The translations under genes and the position numbers were made by a program. Shown in pieces: positions 45,221-54,139 of a DNA stretch of 64,000 nucleotides. Position 1 is the stretch's first letter. Every line of letters begins with the position of its first letter. Source of the stretch: Candidatus Epulonipiscium viviparus (GTDB taxonomy: Bacteria > Bacillota > Clostridia > Lachnospirales > Cellulosilyticaceae); NCBI RefSeq assembly GCF_030708075.1, contig NZ_CP117982.1:1534528-1598527 (forward strand), in the 5' to 3' direction. The notes below the pieces were generated by a model. The model saw only the letters and a list, made by a program, of their open reading frames with translations. It did not search any database and was not told the origin of the DNA.

Positions 45221-45250
45221 TTGAAATTGTTTGCAGACTCATGATATGCT
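45221..45250 (+). promoter_or_regulatory. Possible promoter for the aspartokinase gene
   Basis: TTGAAA (45221-45226), 18 bases, TATGCT (45245-45250). No lysine riboswitch fits in the short leader. Confidence 0.35.
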
Positions 45251-45286
45251 CTGAAAGCAAATTTATATAAGAAAGGTGACATAAAT

Positions 45287-46498
45287 ATGTTAATAGTTCA
45301 AAAATACGGAGGTAGCTCAGTTGCGAACGCACAGCGAGTTCTCAATGTGGCCAATCGCATTGCTAAGACTTACCGTGCAGACAACCAAGTTATAGTGGTT
45401 CTTTCGGCTCAAGGCGATACAACAGACGACTTAATTGCAAAAGCAAAGGAAATTAATCCCAATCCGTCAAAGCGAGAAATGGACATGCTTTTAACTACGG
45501 GCGAGCAACAATCGGTGGCGCTTATGGCAATGGCGCTAGAAACACTTGGCGTTCCGGCAGTATCACTTAATGCATCGCAGGTTAAAATGCATACATCTCG
45601 CGACTATGGTGTTGCTAGAATAAATAAGATAGATACCAACAGAATTGAATCTGAGTTATATCGACGCAATGTTGTAATAATCACCGGTTTTCAGGGAGTT
45701 AATAGATACGATGACCTAACAACTTTGGGACGCGGGGGCTCGGACACAACAGCTGTTGCGATAGCGGCGGCCACACATGCGGATAAATGTGAAATCTATA
45801 CCGATGTGGATGGAGTTTATACAGCAGATCCGAGAGTTGTCCCTGATGCTAGAAAGTTAGATCAAATCACGTATTCTGAGATGTTGGAATTAGCATCTTT
45901 GGGAGCAAAAGTGCTTCATAATCGATCAGTAGAGATGGCAAAGAAATATCACGTGGAGCTGGTTGTAAGATCGAGCTTAAACGAATCAGAAGGAACAATT
46001 GTTAAGGAGGAAACAGAAGTGGAAAAAATGTTAATTAGTGGTGTCGCTGGAGACGACAACGTTGCCAGAGTGTCATTGCTTAAGATAACAGACAAGCCTG
46101 GAAAAGCATTTGAGGTATTTAATACACTAGCAAAAAACAAGATCAACGTGGATATAATAATCCAATCGGTGGCCACAGACGGCAAAAGAAACATATCATT
46201 TAGTATAGATAAAGATTCGCTAGACGATGTGAAAAAAATCGTGAATGCAAACCTAAATATATGGGGAGTCGCAGGCGTTGAATATGAAGAAAATATAGCA
46301 AAAGTGTCGGTTGTGGGAGCAGGAATGGTATCAAATTCTGGCGTCGCATCGAAGGTATTTGAAGCTATGTATGATGCGAACATTAACATTAATATCATCT
46401 CAACATCAGAAATAAAGATATCCATTTTAATAGAAAAAGACGACATGAAAAGAGCTATGAGAGCAATTCATGATAAATTTAATCTAAGTAATAACTAA
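45287..46498 (+). CDS. lysC: Aspartate kinase
   Basis: 403 aa. Phosphorylates aspartate in the first step to lysine, threonine, methionine and diaminopimelate. The N-terminal IVQKYGGSSVANAQRV, TTGEQQSVALMAMAL and TLGRGGSDTTAVAIAAA are the kinase motifs. Two ACT domains fill the C-terminal 140 residues (DNVARVSLLKITDKPGKAFE and KVSVVGAGMVSNSGVASKVF), so it should be allosterically inhibited by end-product amino acids. AAAGGTGAC precedes the ATG. A monocistronic unit ending at a terminator. Confidence 0.95.
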   Translation: MLIVQKYGGSSVANAQRVLNVANRIAKTYRADNQVIVVLSAQGDTTDDLIAKAKEINPNPSKREMDMLLTTGEQQSVALMAMALETLGVPAVSLNASQVKMHTSRDYGVARINKIDTNRIESELYRRNVVIITGFQGVNRYDDLTTLGRGGSDTTAVAIAAATHADKCEIYTDVDGVYTADPRVVPDARKLDQITYSEMLELASLGAKVLHNRSVEMAKKYHVELVVRSSLNESEGTIVKEETEVEKMLISGVAGDDNVARVSLLKITDKPGKAFEVFNTLAKNKINVDIIIQSVATDGKRNISFSIDKDSLDDVKKIVNANLNIWGVAGVEYEENIAKVSVVGAGMVSNSGVASKVFEAMYDANININIISTSEIKISILIEKDDMKRAMRAIHDKFNLSNN

Positions 46499-46510
46499 AG
46501 TGCAGTAGAA

Positions 46511-46544
46511 GCATAGATAGCAATGGCCGTCTGTGCCTTTTTTT
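46511..46544 (+). terminator. Rho-independent terminator after aspartokinase
   Basis: GCATAGA and TCTGTGC stem with one G-U pair, 12-base loop, then CTTTTTTT. Confidence 0.65.
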
Positions 46545-46578
46545 ACTTTTCTCAAAAGAGTCTTTAGGAGTGTGGTAA

Positions 46579-47889
46579 ATGTTATTTTATAGGCGTCGAA
46601 CTAAAAAGGATAATACAGATTTGATTAAATATTTAAAGTCGAACTTGCATTTGGTAGAAGATCAGTTGCCAACTTTGTCTGTAATGTTTGAGGAGTTGGT
46701 GGGGCCCAATGCCATTTTTGGTAAACCCAAAAAGCCTCATACTAAAGTGAGTTTAGTTCAAATTTTGAAATATTTATTACAGGTCTCTCCACACATGTTT
46801 CTTGGTACTTTAGATCGTATATATTCAACAGCATATTATAATGAGTATATGGCAGGTTCGTTAACCAATATTTCGTTTGTGCCTGCAGCAGCGCTTAAGA
46901 ATGCTTTATGCTTTGAAGCTATTTTGGCTGATGTTGTTATTCAAATTAGGCAGCATATATATCAAATTGAATTTCGAATCAGTAACGAACATATGGCTCT
47001 TCGTTTTGCACGACTAGAGTCACCCAAGAGAAATATAGTATTAATGTTTAATATGAACACAAAATTGGGAATCTCAGAAAAGAGAGAAAAGAGGATATTT
47101 GAATGTGAAGAAGAATCTATCTACTTGGAAAAAGAAGACGCCAACTTGCGAATCAATTCCTATATTTTCCAATCAAATAAGTCTACTCTAAAAATAGATA
47201 TACGCGAATTACAATTGTTGAATCTTGATGTTGCAGATGTTCGCAAATATAAAATGTATAACCTGTTGCCACTAACACTGTTGCGATACAAAGTGAAAAT
47301 AGATACATTAGCAAGAAATCCGCTGATAACCAACGCTGAAAAAAGGGACGGGCTTCGACAAATCAAGAAAAATTTCTTAGCGCAGTCGAGACGTATATCC
47401 GATCAAATAGCGCGGCTAAATGCGGAGGAAAGCGATCTGCTGATGATCAAAATTGGGTTGGGTGAACTAATAGAATATTTTGATAATATGTACTTTGGCA
47501 ATATGTTAAAAGAAAGCGGTGATTTGGCAATGGCATTTGAATCTGAATACGCACAGTTGTTGGCAGCCGCACGTGAAGCAAAGTTGGAGGCGGCTTATGC
47601 GATGAGCAATATGGCAAAAATCCAGCTAGACGCAACGGCGAGGATCAACGAAGCTGCAACAGAACTGACAACTGCTCAGATTGCAATAGAAGAGGCAAAA
47701 ATAGAGGCAACTCTAGCAAAGCAAGAAGCTCGGGATATGAAGACAAAATTGGCAGAAGCAGAAGCTGTTGGCATCAAAAAGGTTGCTAAAAATTTGTTAA
47801 TGGCAAAGTTAGACCTCAAACTTATCGCAACTTCTACGGGACTTCCTGTTCGCGAAATTAAAAAGCTACAAAATCAACTTAAAATATAG
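46579..47889 (+). CDS. Uncharacterised protein with Rpn/transposase-type C-terminal motif
   Basis: 436 aa, no signal peptide. The N-terminal two thirds is not firmly recognised; IYQIEFRISNEHMALRFARLE and the YNLLPLTLLRYKVKI segment loosely recall the Rpn/YhgA-like PD-(D/E)XK nuclease family. A long Ala/Glu/Lys helix (about residues 330-395) follows. The end, KKVAKNLLMAKLDLKLIATSTGLPVREIKKLQ, is the AKNLL...IA..TGLS...I..L tail common in Rpn-family proteins. The next gene shares this tail. Function unknown; DNA-related activity is a weak inference. Confidence 0.6.
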   Translation: MLFYRRRTKKDNTDLIKYLKSNLHLVEDQLPTLSVMFEELVGPNAIFGKPKKPHTKVSLVQILKYLLQVSPHMFLGTLDRIYSTAYYNEYMAGSLTNISFVPAAALKNALCFEAILADVVIQIRQHIYQIEFRISNEHMALRFARLESPKRNIVLMFNMNTKLGISEKREKRIFECEEESIYLEKEDANLRINSYIFQSNKSTLKIDIRELQLLNLDVADVRKYKMYNLLPLTLLRYKVKIDTLARNPLITNAEKRDGLRQIKKNFLAQSRRISDQIARLNAEESDLLMIKIGLGELIEYFDNMYFGNMLKESGDLAMAFESEYAQLLAAAREAKLEAAYAMSNMAKIQLDATARINEAATELTTAQIAIEEAKIEATLAKQEARDMKTKLAEAEAVGIKKVAKNLLMAKLDLKLIATSTGLPVREIKKLQNQLKI

Positions 47890-47903
47890 AAAGCGGTGGA
47901 TTA

Positions 47904-48404
47904 ATGATTATATTTCATGCCGAAGTTGGAGAACTTATTCTGTCAGCTAGAAGGGCTAAAAATAAAGTTAAAACAGCAAATATCGAACTTATTAAAGCGC
48001 AGACGGATCTATTTAAAGCTGCCGAGATTTTATCGGAAAGACAACCTCAATCGGCCGAGAATATGATTCGCGAAGCGGCAATAGCAGAAATAACGTGTAT
48101 TTCCGATGCGAATGAGCTAACTGCATCAGCAATAGATGCCGAAATAGCAAAACTGCAAGTTGTAGCAACCTACACAGAAACTGATCCAGAAGATACTCAA
48201 CAATCTACATTGGCAAAGTTGGCACAAAATGTTATCGATGCAACTCGCGCATTTGCAGCAGCTCAAGCAGAATGGGAAGAGGTTGAGGCTATGCTCAATA
48301 CCGCAATCGATTCGAACGCGAAACGGATTGCTCGAAATCTTCTCGATGCGAAAATAGATGAAAAATTTATTGAGCAGGCGATGGGAATTGTTGAATTATT
48401 TTAG
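47904..48404 (+). CDS. Uncharacterised helical protein, short relative of the upstream gene
   Basis: 166 aa, 14 bases downstream of the previous gene. Almost entirely predicted helix (AKNKVKTANIELIKAQTDLF; EWEEVEAMLNTAIDSNAKR). It ends with RIARNLLDAKIDEKFIEQAMGI, a version of the C-terminal motif of the 436-aa protein, but stops before the ..EI..L part. It may be a truncated duplicate that kept only the helix and tail. GGTGG serves as a weak ribosome binding site. Its end overlaps by four bases the convergent DUF917 gene. Confidence 0.65.
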   Translation: MIIFHAEVGELILSARRAKNKVKTANIELIKAQTDLFKAAEILSERQPQSAENMIREAAIAEITCISDANELTASAIDAEIAKLQVVATYTETDPEDTQQSTLAKLAQNVIDATRAFAAAQAEWEEVEAMLNTAIDSNAKRIARNLLDAKIDEKFIEQAMGIVELF

Positions 48405-49483
48405 ATAGGAATATACTCCAAGTCGAATCCAAAATATTTGGGACCAAAGCATTCCACACCAGCAGCAGACTTCCATATCTCTGGTGCTGGCAATGCGATA
48501 ACTACAACATGCATATCCGCAACGGCATCGGGGTTGGTTACAGGCATTCCGTTGTCATCGAATATACATATTAGATCGGGGCATGTCACTACTGCGTCGC
48601 CATCTTTGTATGCAATGAGATTTTCATTTTTAAACCATATAGTACAAAAACTTTGATCGTAGCTGCCATCGCCTTCGATTTGGATTTCGCCAATGTTAAA
48701 GCCGCCAGTGCGCTCCCAAGATGTTCGTGTTATTATGCCTTCTATCAAAACTTTTCCAGACTCGGCAGCAGCAATGACATGCGGAGACTCGGCGCCAAAC
48801 TCTCTTACCAGCTGACCAATTTTCATCGCATGACTGAGGGCACCCACGATGACCGATTGGCGATATTGTGTGGCCTGAATTGGATGGTCGACCACCCCTA
48901 CCAGGTTGTTGCTTGCCACGGCTATTGCGCGAACAATTTCCTCGGCTCGATAATCATCAACTACATCGGTTAGTATTACGACGTCGCCAAATTCGGTGGC
49001 AACAGCCATGGGTGCTATTGGTACGTTATTTATAAAATAGGTGGAATGCGACAACTCGGGTACTGATCGCCCTGCTGGGTCGGCATCCATTATGGGGAGT
49101 CCGAGCAGAGCTGCGATATGCAGTGCTTCTGCTGTATTTGCACCACCCAATTCGGTGGAAGATATAGCACTAAACTTGGTGCCCAAAAACTCTTCTAACT
49201 TTTTAAATGCGACGACTGATGGGATATCCTCTATTTGAGGCAAATGCTTATACTTGTCTTCTAACTCGTCTCCTTCTTGTTTTGGTGCACCGCATCCATA
49301 GGGTGTCGCGATGTAGGCATCGTCCGCTATGTCGGTCACGTTTAATAGATGTATCGGCCTAGCATTGGCAAAATCATCGGCCATTATTTCGAGCCCCTCT
49401 GCCAGCGAACCGCCGCCACCTGTTCCTAAAACGGTGCATCCATATAATATGTCGATTACTTCTTGTTGTGTAAGAATTTTCAT
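48401..49483 (-). CDS. DUF917 family protein
   Basis: 360 aa. DUF917 (S-methyl thiohydantoin desulfurase-type) proteins are found beside hydantoinases and nucleobase transporters. Characteristic are VLGTGGGGSLAEGLEIM near the N-terminus, EDIPSVVAFKKLEEFLG, ELGGANTAEALHIAA, LPIMDADPAGRSVPELSH and ITRTSWERTGGFNIGEI. Length is standard. It follows the cytosine-type permease gene on the same strand, after 28 bases, so the permease may import the compound it acts on. No hydantoinase gene is in the window. Confidence 0.88.
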   Translation of the reverse strand: MKILTQQEVIDILYGCTVLGTGGGGSLAEGLEIMADDFANARPIHLLNVTDIADDAYIATPYGCGAPKQEGDELEDKYKHLPQIEDIPSVVAFKKLEEFLGTKFSAISSTELGGANTAEALHIAALLGLPIMDADPAGRSVPELSHSTYFINNVPIAPMAVATEFGDVVILTDVVDDYRAEEIVRAIAVASNNLVGVVDHPIQATQYRQSVIVGALSHAMKIGQLVREFGAESPHVIAAAESGKVLIEGIITRTSWERTGGFNIGEIQIEGDGSYDQSFCTIWFKNENLIAYKDGDAVVTCPDLICIFDDNGMPVTNPDAVADMHVVVIALPAPEIWKSAAGVECFGPKYFGFDLEYIPI

Positions 49484-49511
49484 ATACGTTATATCCTTTC
49501 TGTGAATTATT

Positions 49512-50810
49512 TTAAAGTCTGATTACACTGTTTTCGAGTTCGGTTACAATTCGATTTGCGTTATTGCCTCTAGATGGTGATGGCATAAATTTTTCTAATA
49601 TTAGATATGCGACAAAGCCGATTGCGACCCCCAAATATTCTATATATAAGATATATGCAATAACAGCCCCAACTGCCCAGGCGATTACACCTGCCCAATT
49701 GAAGCCAGCAACGGCGTGCCAATTTTCGCTTTTGCCTTTGCCCACCACAAAATAGTCTGCTATCATGATGCCTCCTATAGGACAAGCAATGCAAGCTAGC
49801 ATACTGAGAATGGCTTCGATATAGTTGAGAACTCCAAATGCACCTAAAATTGTGCCAACTAAGCCGACTACAAGTGTCACTTCTCTTCGTCTATTGTCTG
49901 AAATATTAAAAATCATAATTGTATTGAGTGCTCCTGTATAAGCATTGGTTGAGTTGGTGGTCCAGGTAGATAAAATCATAGATGCGACACCCAAAATAGG
50001 AAGCCCTATGCCTATCAAAACCATGCTTATATCATGATTATTTGCTAATTTGGCCATTATAATACCCATAATTAGTGTAATAACGCCCATAGGAAAAACT
50101 CCCCAAAATGTGGAACTGATCACATCTTTGCGGGTTTTCTGAAATCGTGTAAAGTCGCAAGGGGTAATGGCTCCAATAGCATAAAAATTGAAAGATAATC
50201 CAACGCCGGACATGAAACTCATTGTTTGTTCGACTTCTGTATTTAGTGAGGCAATTCCATATTTTTTTATCACCAAATATGTACCCATAATCATTATAAA
50301 CATTAGTAGCGGAATCGATAATTTGTCTAATTTCTCTATTGCCCTCATTCCAAAAATCGCTGTGGATAGCATGATGATTCCCCAGATGATGCTGGATATG
50401 GGAACTGGTATAGCAATATTAAATTCGCTAAGTAAAACATTGGTAAAGGCTTCTCCGCATACTGCGTTGTTGATTCCAAACCAGCCTATTAAATTTAAAG
50501 CAAATACCGTGCTCACAATAAATCTCGACCCCAAAACTCCCATTCCGGCCTGTGCGAGAGTACAAGTTGCCGCACCCAAATCGCTCCCCATTAGCCCCAA
50601 GATAGCCATCACAACAACCACAATTAAATATCCAAGGGTTCCCGAGAGTATGCCGCTTGAAACTGACATCGAATCGGCAAGGATCGCTCCTAATAAAAAT
50701 GATGGTACGCATACGCAAATGCCGGCTTGTATGTATGCCATCGATTTGGCGCTCATTCTATCTTTTAGCGGAATCGGAGCAAGCGCAAAAATTTCAGAGT
50801 TTTCTTTCAT
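49512..50810 (-). CDS. NCS1-family cytosine/hydantoin-type permease
   Basis: 432 aa with about twelve membrane segments. The sequence resembles CodB: a short cytoplasmic start with APIPLKDRMSAKSMAYIQAG, the LLGAILADSMSV segment, IGWFGINNAVCGEA and CPIGGIMIADYFV, all typical of NCS1 nucleobase transporters that work by cation symport. Substrate is uncertain: cytosine, hydantoin or a related ring. First gene of a two-gene operon with the DUF917 protein. A TAGGAGGAC site precedes its start. Confidence 0.9.
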   Translation of the reverse strand: MKENSEIFALAPIPLKDRMSAKSMAYIQAGICVCVPSFLLGAILADSMSVSSGILSGTLGYLIVVVVMAILGLMGSDLGAATCTLAQAGMGVLGSRFIVSTVFALNLIGWFGINNAVCGEAFTNVLLSEFNIAIPVPISSIIWGIIMLSTAIFGMRAIEKLDKLSIPLLMFIMIMGTYLVIKKYGIASLNTEVEQTMSFMSGVGLSFNFYAIGAITPCDFTRFQKTRKDVISSTFWGVFPMGVITLIMGIIMAKLANNHDISMVLIGIGLPILGVASMILSTWTTNSTNAYTGALNTIMIFNISDNRRREVTLVVGLVGTILGAFGVLNYIEAILSMLACIACPIGGIMIADYFVVGKGKSENWHAVAGFNWAGVIAWAVGAVIAYILYIEYLGVAIGFVAYLILEKFMPSPSRGNNANRIVTELENSVIRL

Positions 50811-50907
50811 AGTTATGTCCTCCTAAAATAATTTTGTTAAAAATTAATTATGGCATCAAAATATAAAAAATGCAACCAATAAATTTGTGGCCGGCATCTA
50901 ATAATAC

Positions 50908-50935
50908 TTGACAAATCAAAAAAATTTGATATAAT
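50908..50935 (+). promoter_or_regulatory. Consensus promoter with an ArsR-type operator in its spacer
   Basis: TTGACA (50908-50913), 16 bases, TATAAT (50930-50935). The spacer and first minus-10 base form the palindrome ATCAAA-AAAA-TTTGAT (50915-50930), that is ATCAA-N6-TTGAT, a form typical of ArsR/SmtB repressor sites. A bound repressor would block RNA polymerase. The repressor gene is not in the window. Confidence 0.7.
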
Positions 50936-50968
50936 ATAAATATATAAATAACTAGGAGGAATTTGAAA

Positions 50969-51622
50969 ATGAGTCAAACTTGGTATCCCGTTATAGATGA
51001 TGATAAATGTTTAGGATGTATGGTCTGTAATGATATGTGTCAGCACGGCGTTTATAAACCCGACGAAGAGAGTGCTAAACCCAAAGTGGTGTATGGAAAT
51101 GGCTGCGTTCATGGTTGCCATGGTTGCGAAAGACAGTGTCCAGCAGGGGCTATTCATTATCACGGAGACAATGGTACGTTGGATATAGACTATGATTTTG
51201 ATACATATAAACCAGAAATCAAGTGTGAAGGGAAGCCTAAAGTGGCGTTTGTTTGTAATCACAATTCTTGTAGAAGTCAGATTGCGGAGGCGCTGGGCAA
51301 GCGTTTAGGTTCAGATGTATTCGAAAGCTTTTCTGCAGGCACAATAATTAAGAATCAAATCAACCAGGACGCGGTGAGGTTGATCAAGAATATTTATGAG
51401 ATAGACATGGAAGAGACGCAGTATAACAAAGTTTTGGATGCTATTCCGCAACCAGATGTTGTTATTTTCATGGGGTGTAATGTTAGCTGCCCTAATGTGC
51501 CTTCGCAATATGCTGAAAATTGGGGCTTGGATGATCCAACTGGCAAAAGTGATGAGGAATTTAAAGCCATTATAGCAGAGGTTGAGCGACGAGTTATTTT
51601 GTTAAAAGCAAAGCTTAGTTAA
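50969..51622 (+). CDS. Ferredoxin-arsenate reductase fusion
   Basis: About 217 aa from an ATG behind TAGGAGGAA. Residues 10-60 hold eight cysteines in two clusters (Cys14, 17, 20, 24 and Cys46, 50, 53, 57), the pattern of a 2[4Fe-4S] ferredoxin. Residues 90-217 are a low-molecular-weight phosphatase/ArsC domain: VAFVCNHNSCRSQIAEALG with Cys96-x5-Arg102, FSAGT, and MGCNVSCPNVP...WGLDDPTGKSDEEF with the resolving cysteines. It should reduce arsenate to arsenite; the fused ferredoxin could supply electrons directly instead of thioredoxin (inference). It is alone behind the palindromic promoter, with no arsB/acr3 or arsR beside it. Confidence 0.88.
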   Translation: MSQTWYPVIDDDKCLGCMVCNDMCQHGVYKPDEESAKPKVVYGNGCVHGCHGCERQCPAGAIHYHGDNGTLDIDYDFDTYKPEIKCEGKPKVAFVCNHNSCRSQIAEALGKRLGSDVFESFSAGTIIKNQINQDAVRLIKNIYEIDMEETQYNKVLDAIPQPDVVIFMGCNVSCPNVPSQYAENWGLDDPTGKSDEEFKAIIAEVERRVILLKAKLS

Positions 51623-51630
51623 GTAAATCA

Positions 51631-51675
51631 AAAAGTGATCCGGTGGAGTCATATATCTCTGCTGGATCACTTTTT
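51631..51675 (+). terminator. Strong terminator after the ferredoxin-ArsC gene
   Basis: AAAAGTGATCC and GGATCACTTTT form an eleven-base stem with a 22-base loop and a T tract. Confidence 0.88.
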
Positions 51676-51774
51676 ATAATATTGGTTAATTTATGAATGA
51701 TTTGTTTCGTTATCGTTTCTCCTTTAAATAAACTTATGTAGTAATGTCTCAAAAAATATTAATTTGTATATATA

Positions 51775-51813
51775 AAAAAAGAATTAATTTCTGGATTAAT
51801 CAGAAATCAATTC
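51775..51813 (-). terminator. Terminator of the cation/calcium exchanger gene
   Basis: On the minus strand GAATTGATTTCTG pairs with CAGAAATTAATTC (one mismatch), followed by T6. Confidence 0.8.
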
Positions 51814-51843
51814 TCCTAATATCTGTTTGCTTTATTTTTTTGG

Positions 51844-52809
51844 TTACCTCATTATTATATATGCCATATAACCAAAATAGCATAAAACGAAGACAATACC
51901 TTCCCAACGTACAATCTTTCTTTGTGTAATTGCAAACGCAAATGTTGCTAGAACTGTTAGGATCATTATTAGTATATCGCTGATCACTTCGCCTGTTACT
52001 GGTATAGGATTAATGAGTGTGGATATGCCTAATATTAAAAATATGTTAAAGATATTTGAACCGATTACATTGCCTAAAGCGATATCGCTTTGACCTTTGG
52101 TTGCAGCGACGATGCTGGTGACAAATTCTGGTAAAGATGTGCCGATAGCAACGATGGTAAGCCCTACTAAGCCTTCTGACATTCCCCAGGCCAACGCTAT
52201 TTCTGTGGCAGAATCTACTACCCAATTTCCACCGGCAACAATGGCGATGATGCCTCCGATAGATAATAATACGCTTTTCTTCATTGGCATTGTCTCGATC
52301 TCTTCTTCTGGCTCATTATTTTTGCGAGATTCCAATGCGACTTCTACTAAATAATATATGAAAATTCCAAAAAAGAACAATAACAAAAGTCCATCTGCGC
52401 GATCAATATAGCCTGTTAACCCGCTCACTGCGCCAACATCTCCAAGCACAAAGTCTAAGCCCATAACTAATAATATAACAGATGCTAATAAAGTAAATGG
52501 AAGTTCTTTAATTAAAATTGTTTTTTTGACTTTTAGTGGCAATATTGCAGCTGCAAAACCTACTACCATCAAAATGTTAAAAATATTCGAACCAATTACG
52601 TTTCCTACTGCTATTGCATTTTTTCCGTCGATCGCAGATGTGATACTAACAGCTAATTCTGGCGCACTAGTTCCGAATGCCACGATGGTAAGTCCAATAA
52701 TTAGGGTTGGCACTCTGAGAGATGCTGCAATAGAAGATGCACCTTCAACAAAAAAGTCGGCACCTTTAATTAGACACACAAACCCGATAAGTAAAATTAT
52801 ATACTCCAT
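51844..52809 (-). CDS. Calcium/sodium antiporter (CaCA family)
   Basis: 321 aa, about ten membrane segments in two inverted halves. Each half holds the family alpha-repeat: VAFGTSAPELAVSITSA...GNVIGSNIFNILMVVG and VAIGTSLPEFVTSIVAA...GNVIGSNIFNIFLILG. These residues bind Ca2+ and Na+ in exchangers of the YrbG type. A charged loop (about 165-180, NNEPEEEIETMP) separates the halves. It probably exports calcium using the sodium gradient, which would tie it to the sodium-pumping decarboxylase nearby. Own terminator; start behind GGGAGGG. Confidence 0.93.
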   Translation of the reverse strand: MEYIILLIGFVCLIKGADFFVEGASSIAASLRVPTLIIGLTIVAFGTSAPELAVSITSAIDGKNAIAVGNVIGSNIFNILMVVGFAAAILPLKVKKTILIKELPFTLLASVILLVMGLDFVLGDVGAVSGLTGYIDRADGLLLLFFFGIFIYYLVEVALESRKNNEPEEEIETMPMKKSVLLSIGGIIAIVAGGNWVVDSATEIALAWGMSEGLVGLTIVAIGTSLPEFVTSIVAATKGQSDIALGNVIGSNIFNIFLILGISTLINPIPVTGEVISDILIMILTVLATFAFAITQRKIVRWEGIVFVLCYFGYMAYIIMR

Positions 52810-53018
52810 TTTTTCCCTCCCGATATTTTTTTAATCTATAAGTAGTGTATACAAGTATTATTAAAAAAATGCGTATTTTTTATGAATATATATTCCTATA
52901 TTTTACACTTTAACAATAAATACTAAATGTATATCATAAAAAATAAACTTTGCCTTGCTGATTAGAATATCAAACAAAGGTTAATACTATAAAAAGTAAT
53001 ATTTACAAAGGAGCTTTT

Positions 53019-54086
53019 TTGATGATAAAACAAGAACTTTACAACGCTTTGACGCATATTCAAGAACTTACACCTATGCAAAACCAAGCAATTGAGGCCA
53101 TTTCCACCGGCGCGGATACTGTGCTTTTGGCGCCCACTGGCAGTGGTAAAACTCTTGCTTTTTTACTTCCTCTGCTTTCAAAAATTAATTATATAAAGCA
53201 ATCACAGGTTTTGATTTTGGCACCTACGTCGGAACTCATTATTCAAACGCTAGACCAAGTTAGACTGCTAATCAAAAATAGTCAGCTTCCGATTACTTGT
53301 ACATCTTTGGTAGGCAATCCTTCACGTATTGTGGAGACCCTAAAAAAGCAAAAGCCACACATTCTCGTTGGGTCTCCCGATCGTGCCCTAGACTTTATAT
53401 CTTCTAAAAGGCTTAAAGCAACTACTTTAACAGCATTGGTTATAGATGAAGCCGATTACTTTTTTAACAACGAGCATAAGGCAACGGTCGAAAAGATTAT
53501 TTCAGCGTTGCCAACTACGGCTCAGATTATATTGTCTTCTGCGACTTTGACAACTGCAGACTTCAAATTTCTAAAGGATCCGCAAGTAGTTTCTCAAGAC
53601 GCTGCAATTAATAGTAATATTGTGCACAATTTTGTGATAGCAGCAGAGTATAGAAAAAAGTACGATGTCCTGAGATCTGTATTAAATAAGGAATCTCCCG
53701 AGGCTACATTGGTTTTTATCAACAACTCACATGAAGCGCAGCTAGTATATGATAGGCTATTACACCATGGTTTTAAGGCAAGTATTTTGACAGGAAATCA
53801 AGATAAGCAGGATCGGGCTAGTGCGTTATCTAAATTTCGTGCCCATAAGACAAATGTACTCGTTTCATCTGATCTTAGTGCTAGAGGACTTGACATACCT
53901 AGCATTTCATATGTAATTAATCTAGACTTGCCACCAAATTCTAATGCTTATGTGCATCGAGCGGGTCGTTCTTCTAGGTTTGGTAATCATGGAGTTAGCT
54001 TATGCATAGTTACCAAAGGCGAAACTGATACTATTGCCGATTATGAAAAAGATTTGTCGATTAAGTTTACTCCATTCAAAAATTAG
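53019..54086 (+). CDS. DEAD-box RNA helicase, short form
   Basis: 355 aa. The superfamily 2 core is complete: ELTPMQNQAI, motif I APTGSGKT (residues 38-45), the Ia/GG region, motif II DEAD in ALVIDEADYFF, motif III SAT, motif V VSSDLSARGLDIP and motif VI HRAGRSSRFG (variant of HRIGRTGRxG). There is no C-terminal extension, so it is about 70-100 residues shorter than CshA-type proteins. Probably unwinds structured RNA in ribosome assembly or mRNA decay. Start at 53019 or the adjacent ATG at 53022, behind AAAGGAG. Confidence 0.92.
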   Translation: MMIKQELYNALTHIQELTPMQNQAIEAISTGADTVLLAPTGSGKTLAFLLPLLSKINYIKQSQVLILAPTSELIIQTLDQVRLLIKNSQLPITCTSLVGNPSRIVETLKKQKPHILVGSPDRALDFISSKRLKATTLTALVIDEADYFFNNEHKATVEKIISALPTTAQIILSSATLTTADFKFLKDPQVVSQDAAINSNIVHNFVIAAEYRKKYDVLRSVLNKESPEATLVFINNSHEAQLVYDRLLHHGFKASILTGNQDKQDRASALSKFRAHKTNVLVSSDLSARGLDIPSISYVINLDLPPNSNAYVHRAGRSSRFGNHGVSLCIVTKGETDTIADYEKDLSIKFTPFKN

Positions 54087-54092
54087 TATATA

Positions 54093-54121
54093 AAAAAAGA
54101 TAACCCTGCATGACACAGGGC
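54093..54121 (-). terminator. Terminator of the decarboxylase operon
   Basis: On the minus strand CCCTG and CAGGG with a seven-base loop, then TTATCTTTTTTT, 20-50 bases after the oadA stop codon. Confidence 0.75.
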
Positions 54122-54139
54122 TGTCCTTGGCGACACATC

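Noticed and set aside
51744-51929. 60-codon hydrophobic plus-strand frame
   Set aside because: It contains the terminator hairpin of the exchanger gene and overlaps that gene's end; no ribosome binding site at its ATG.
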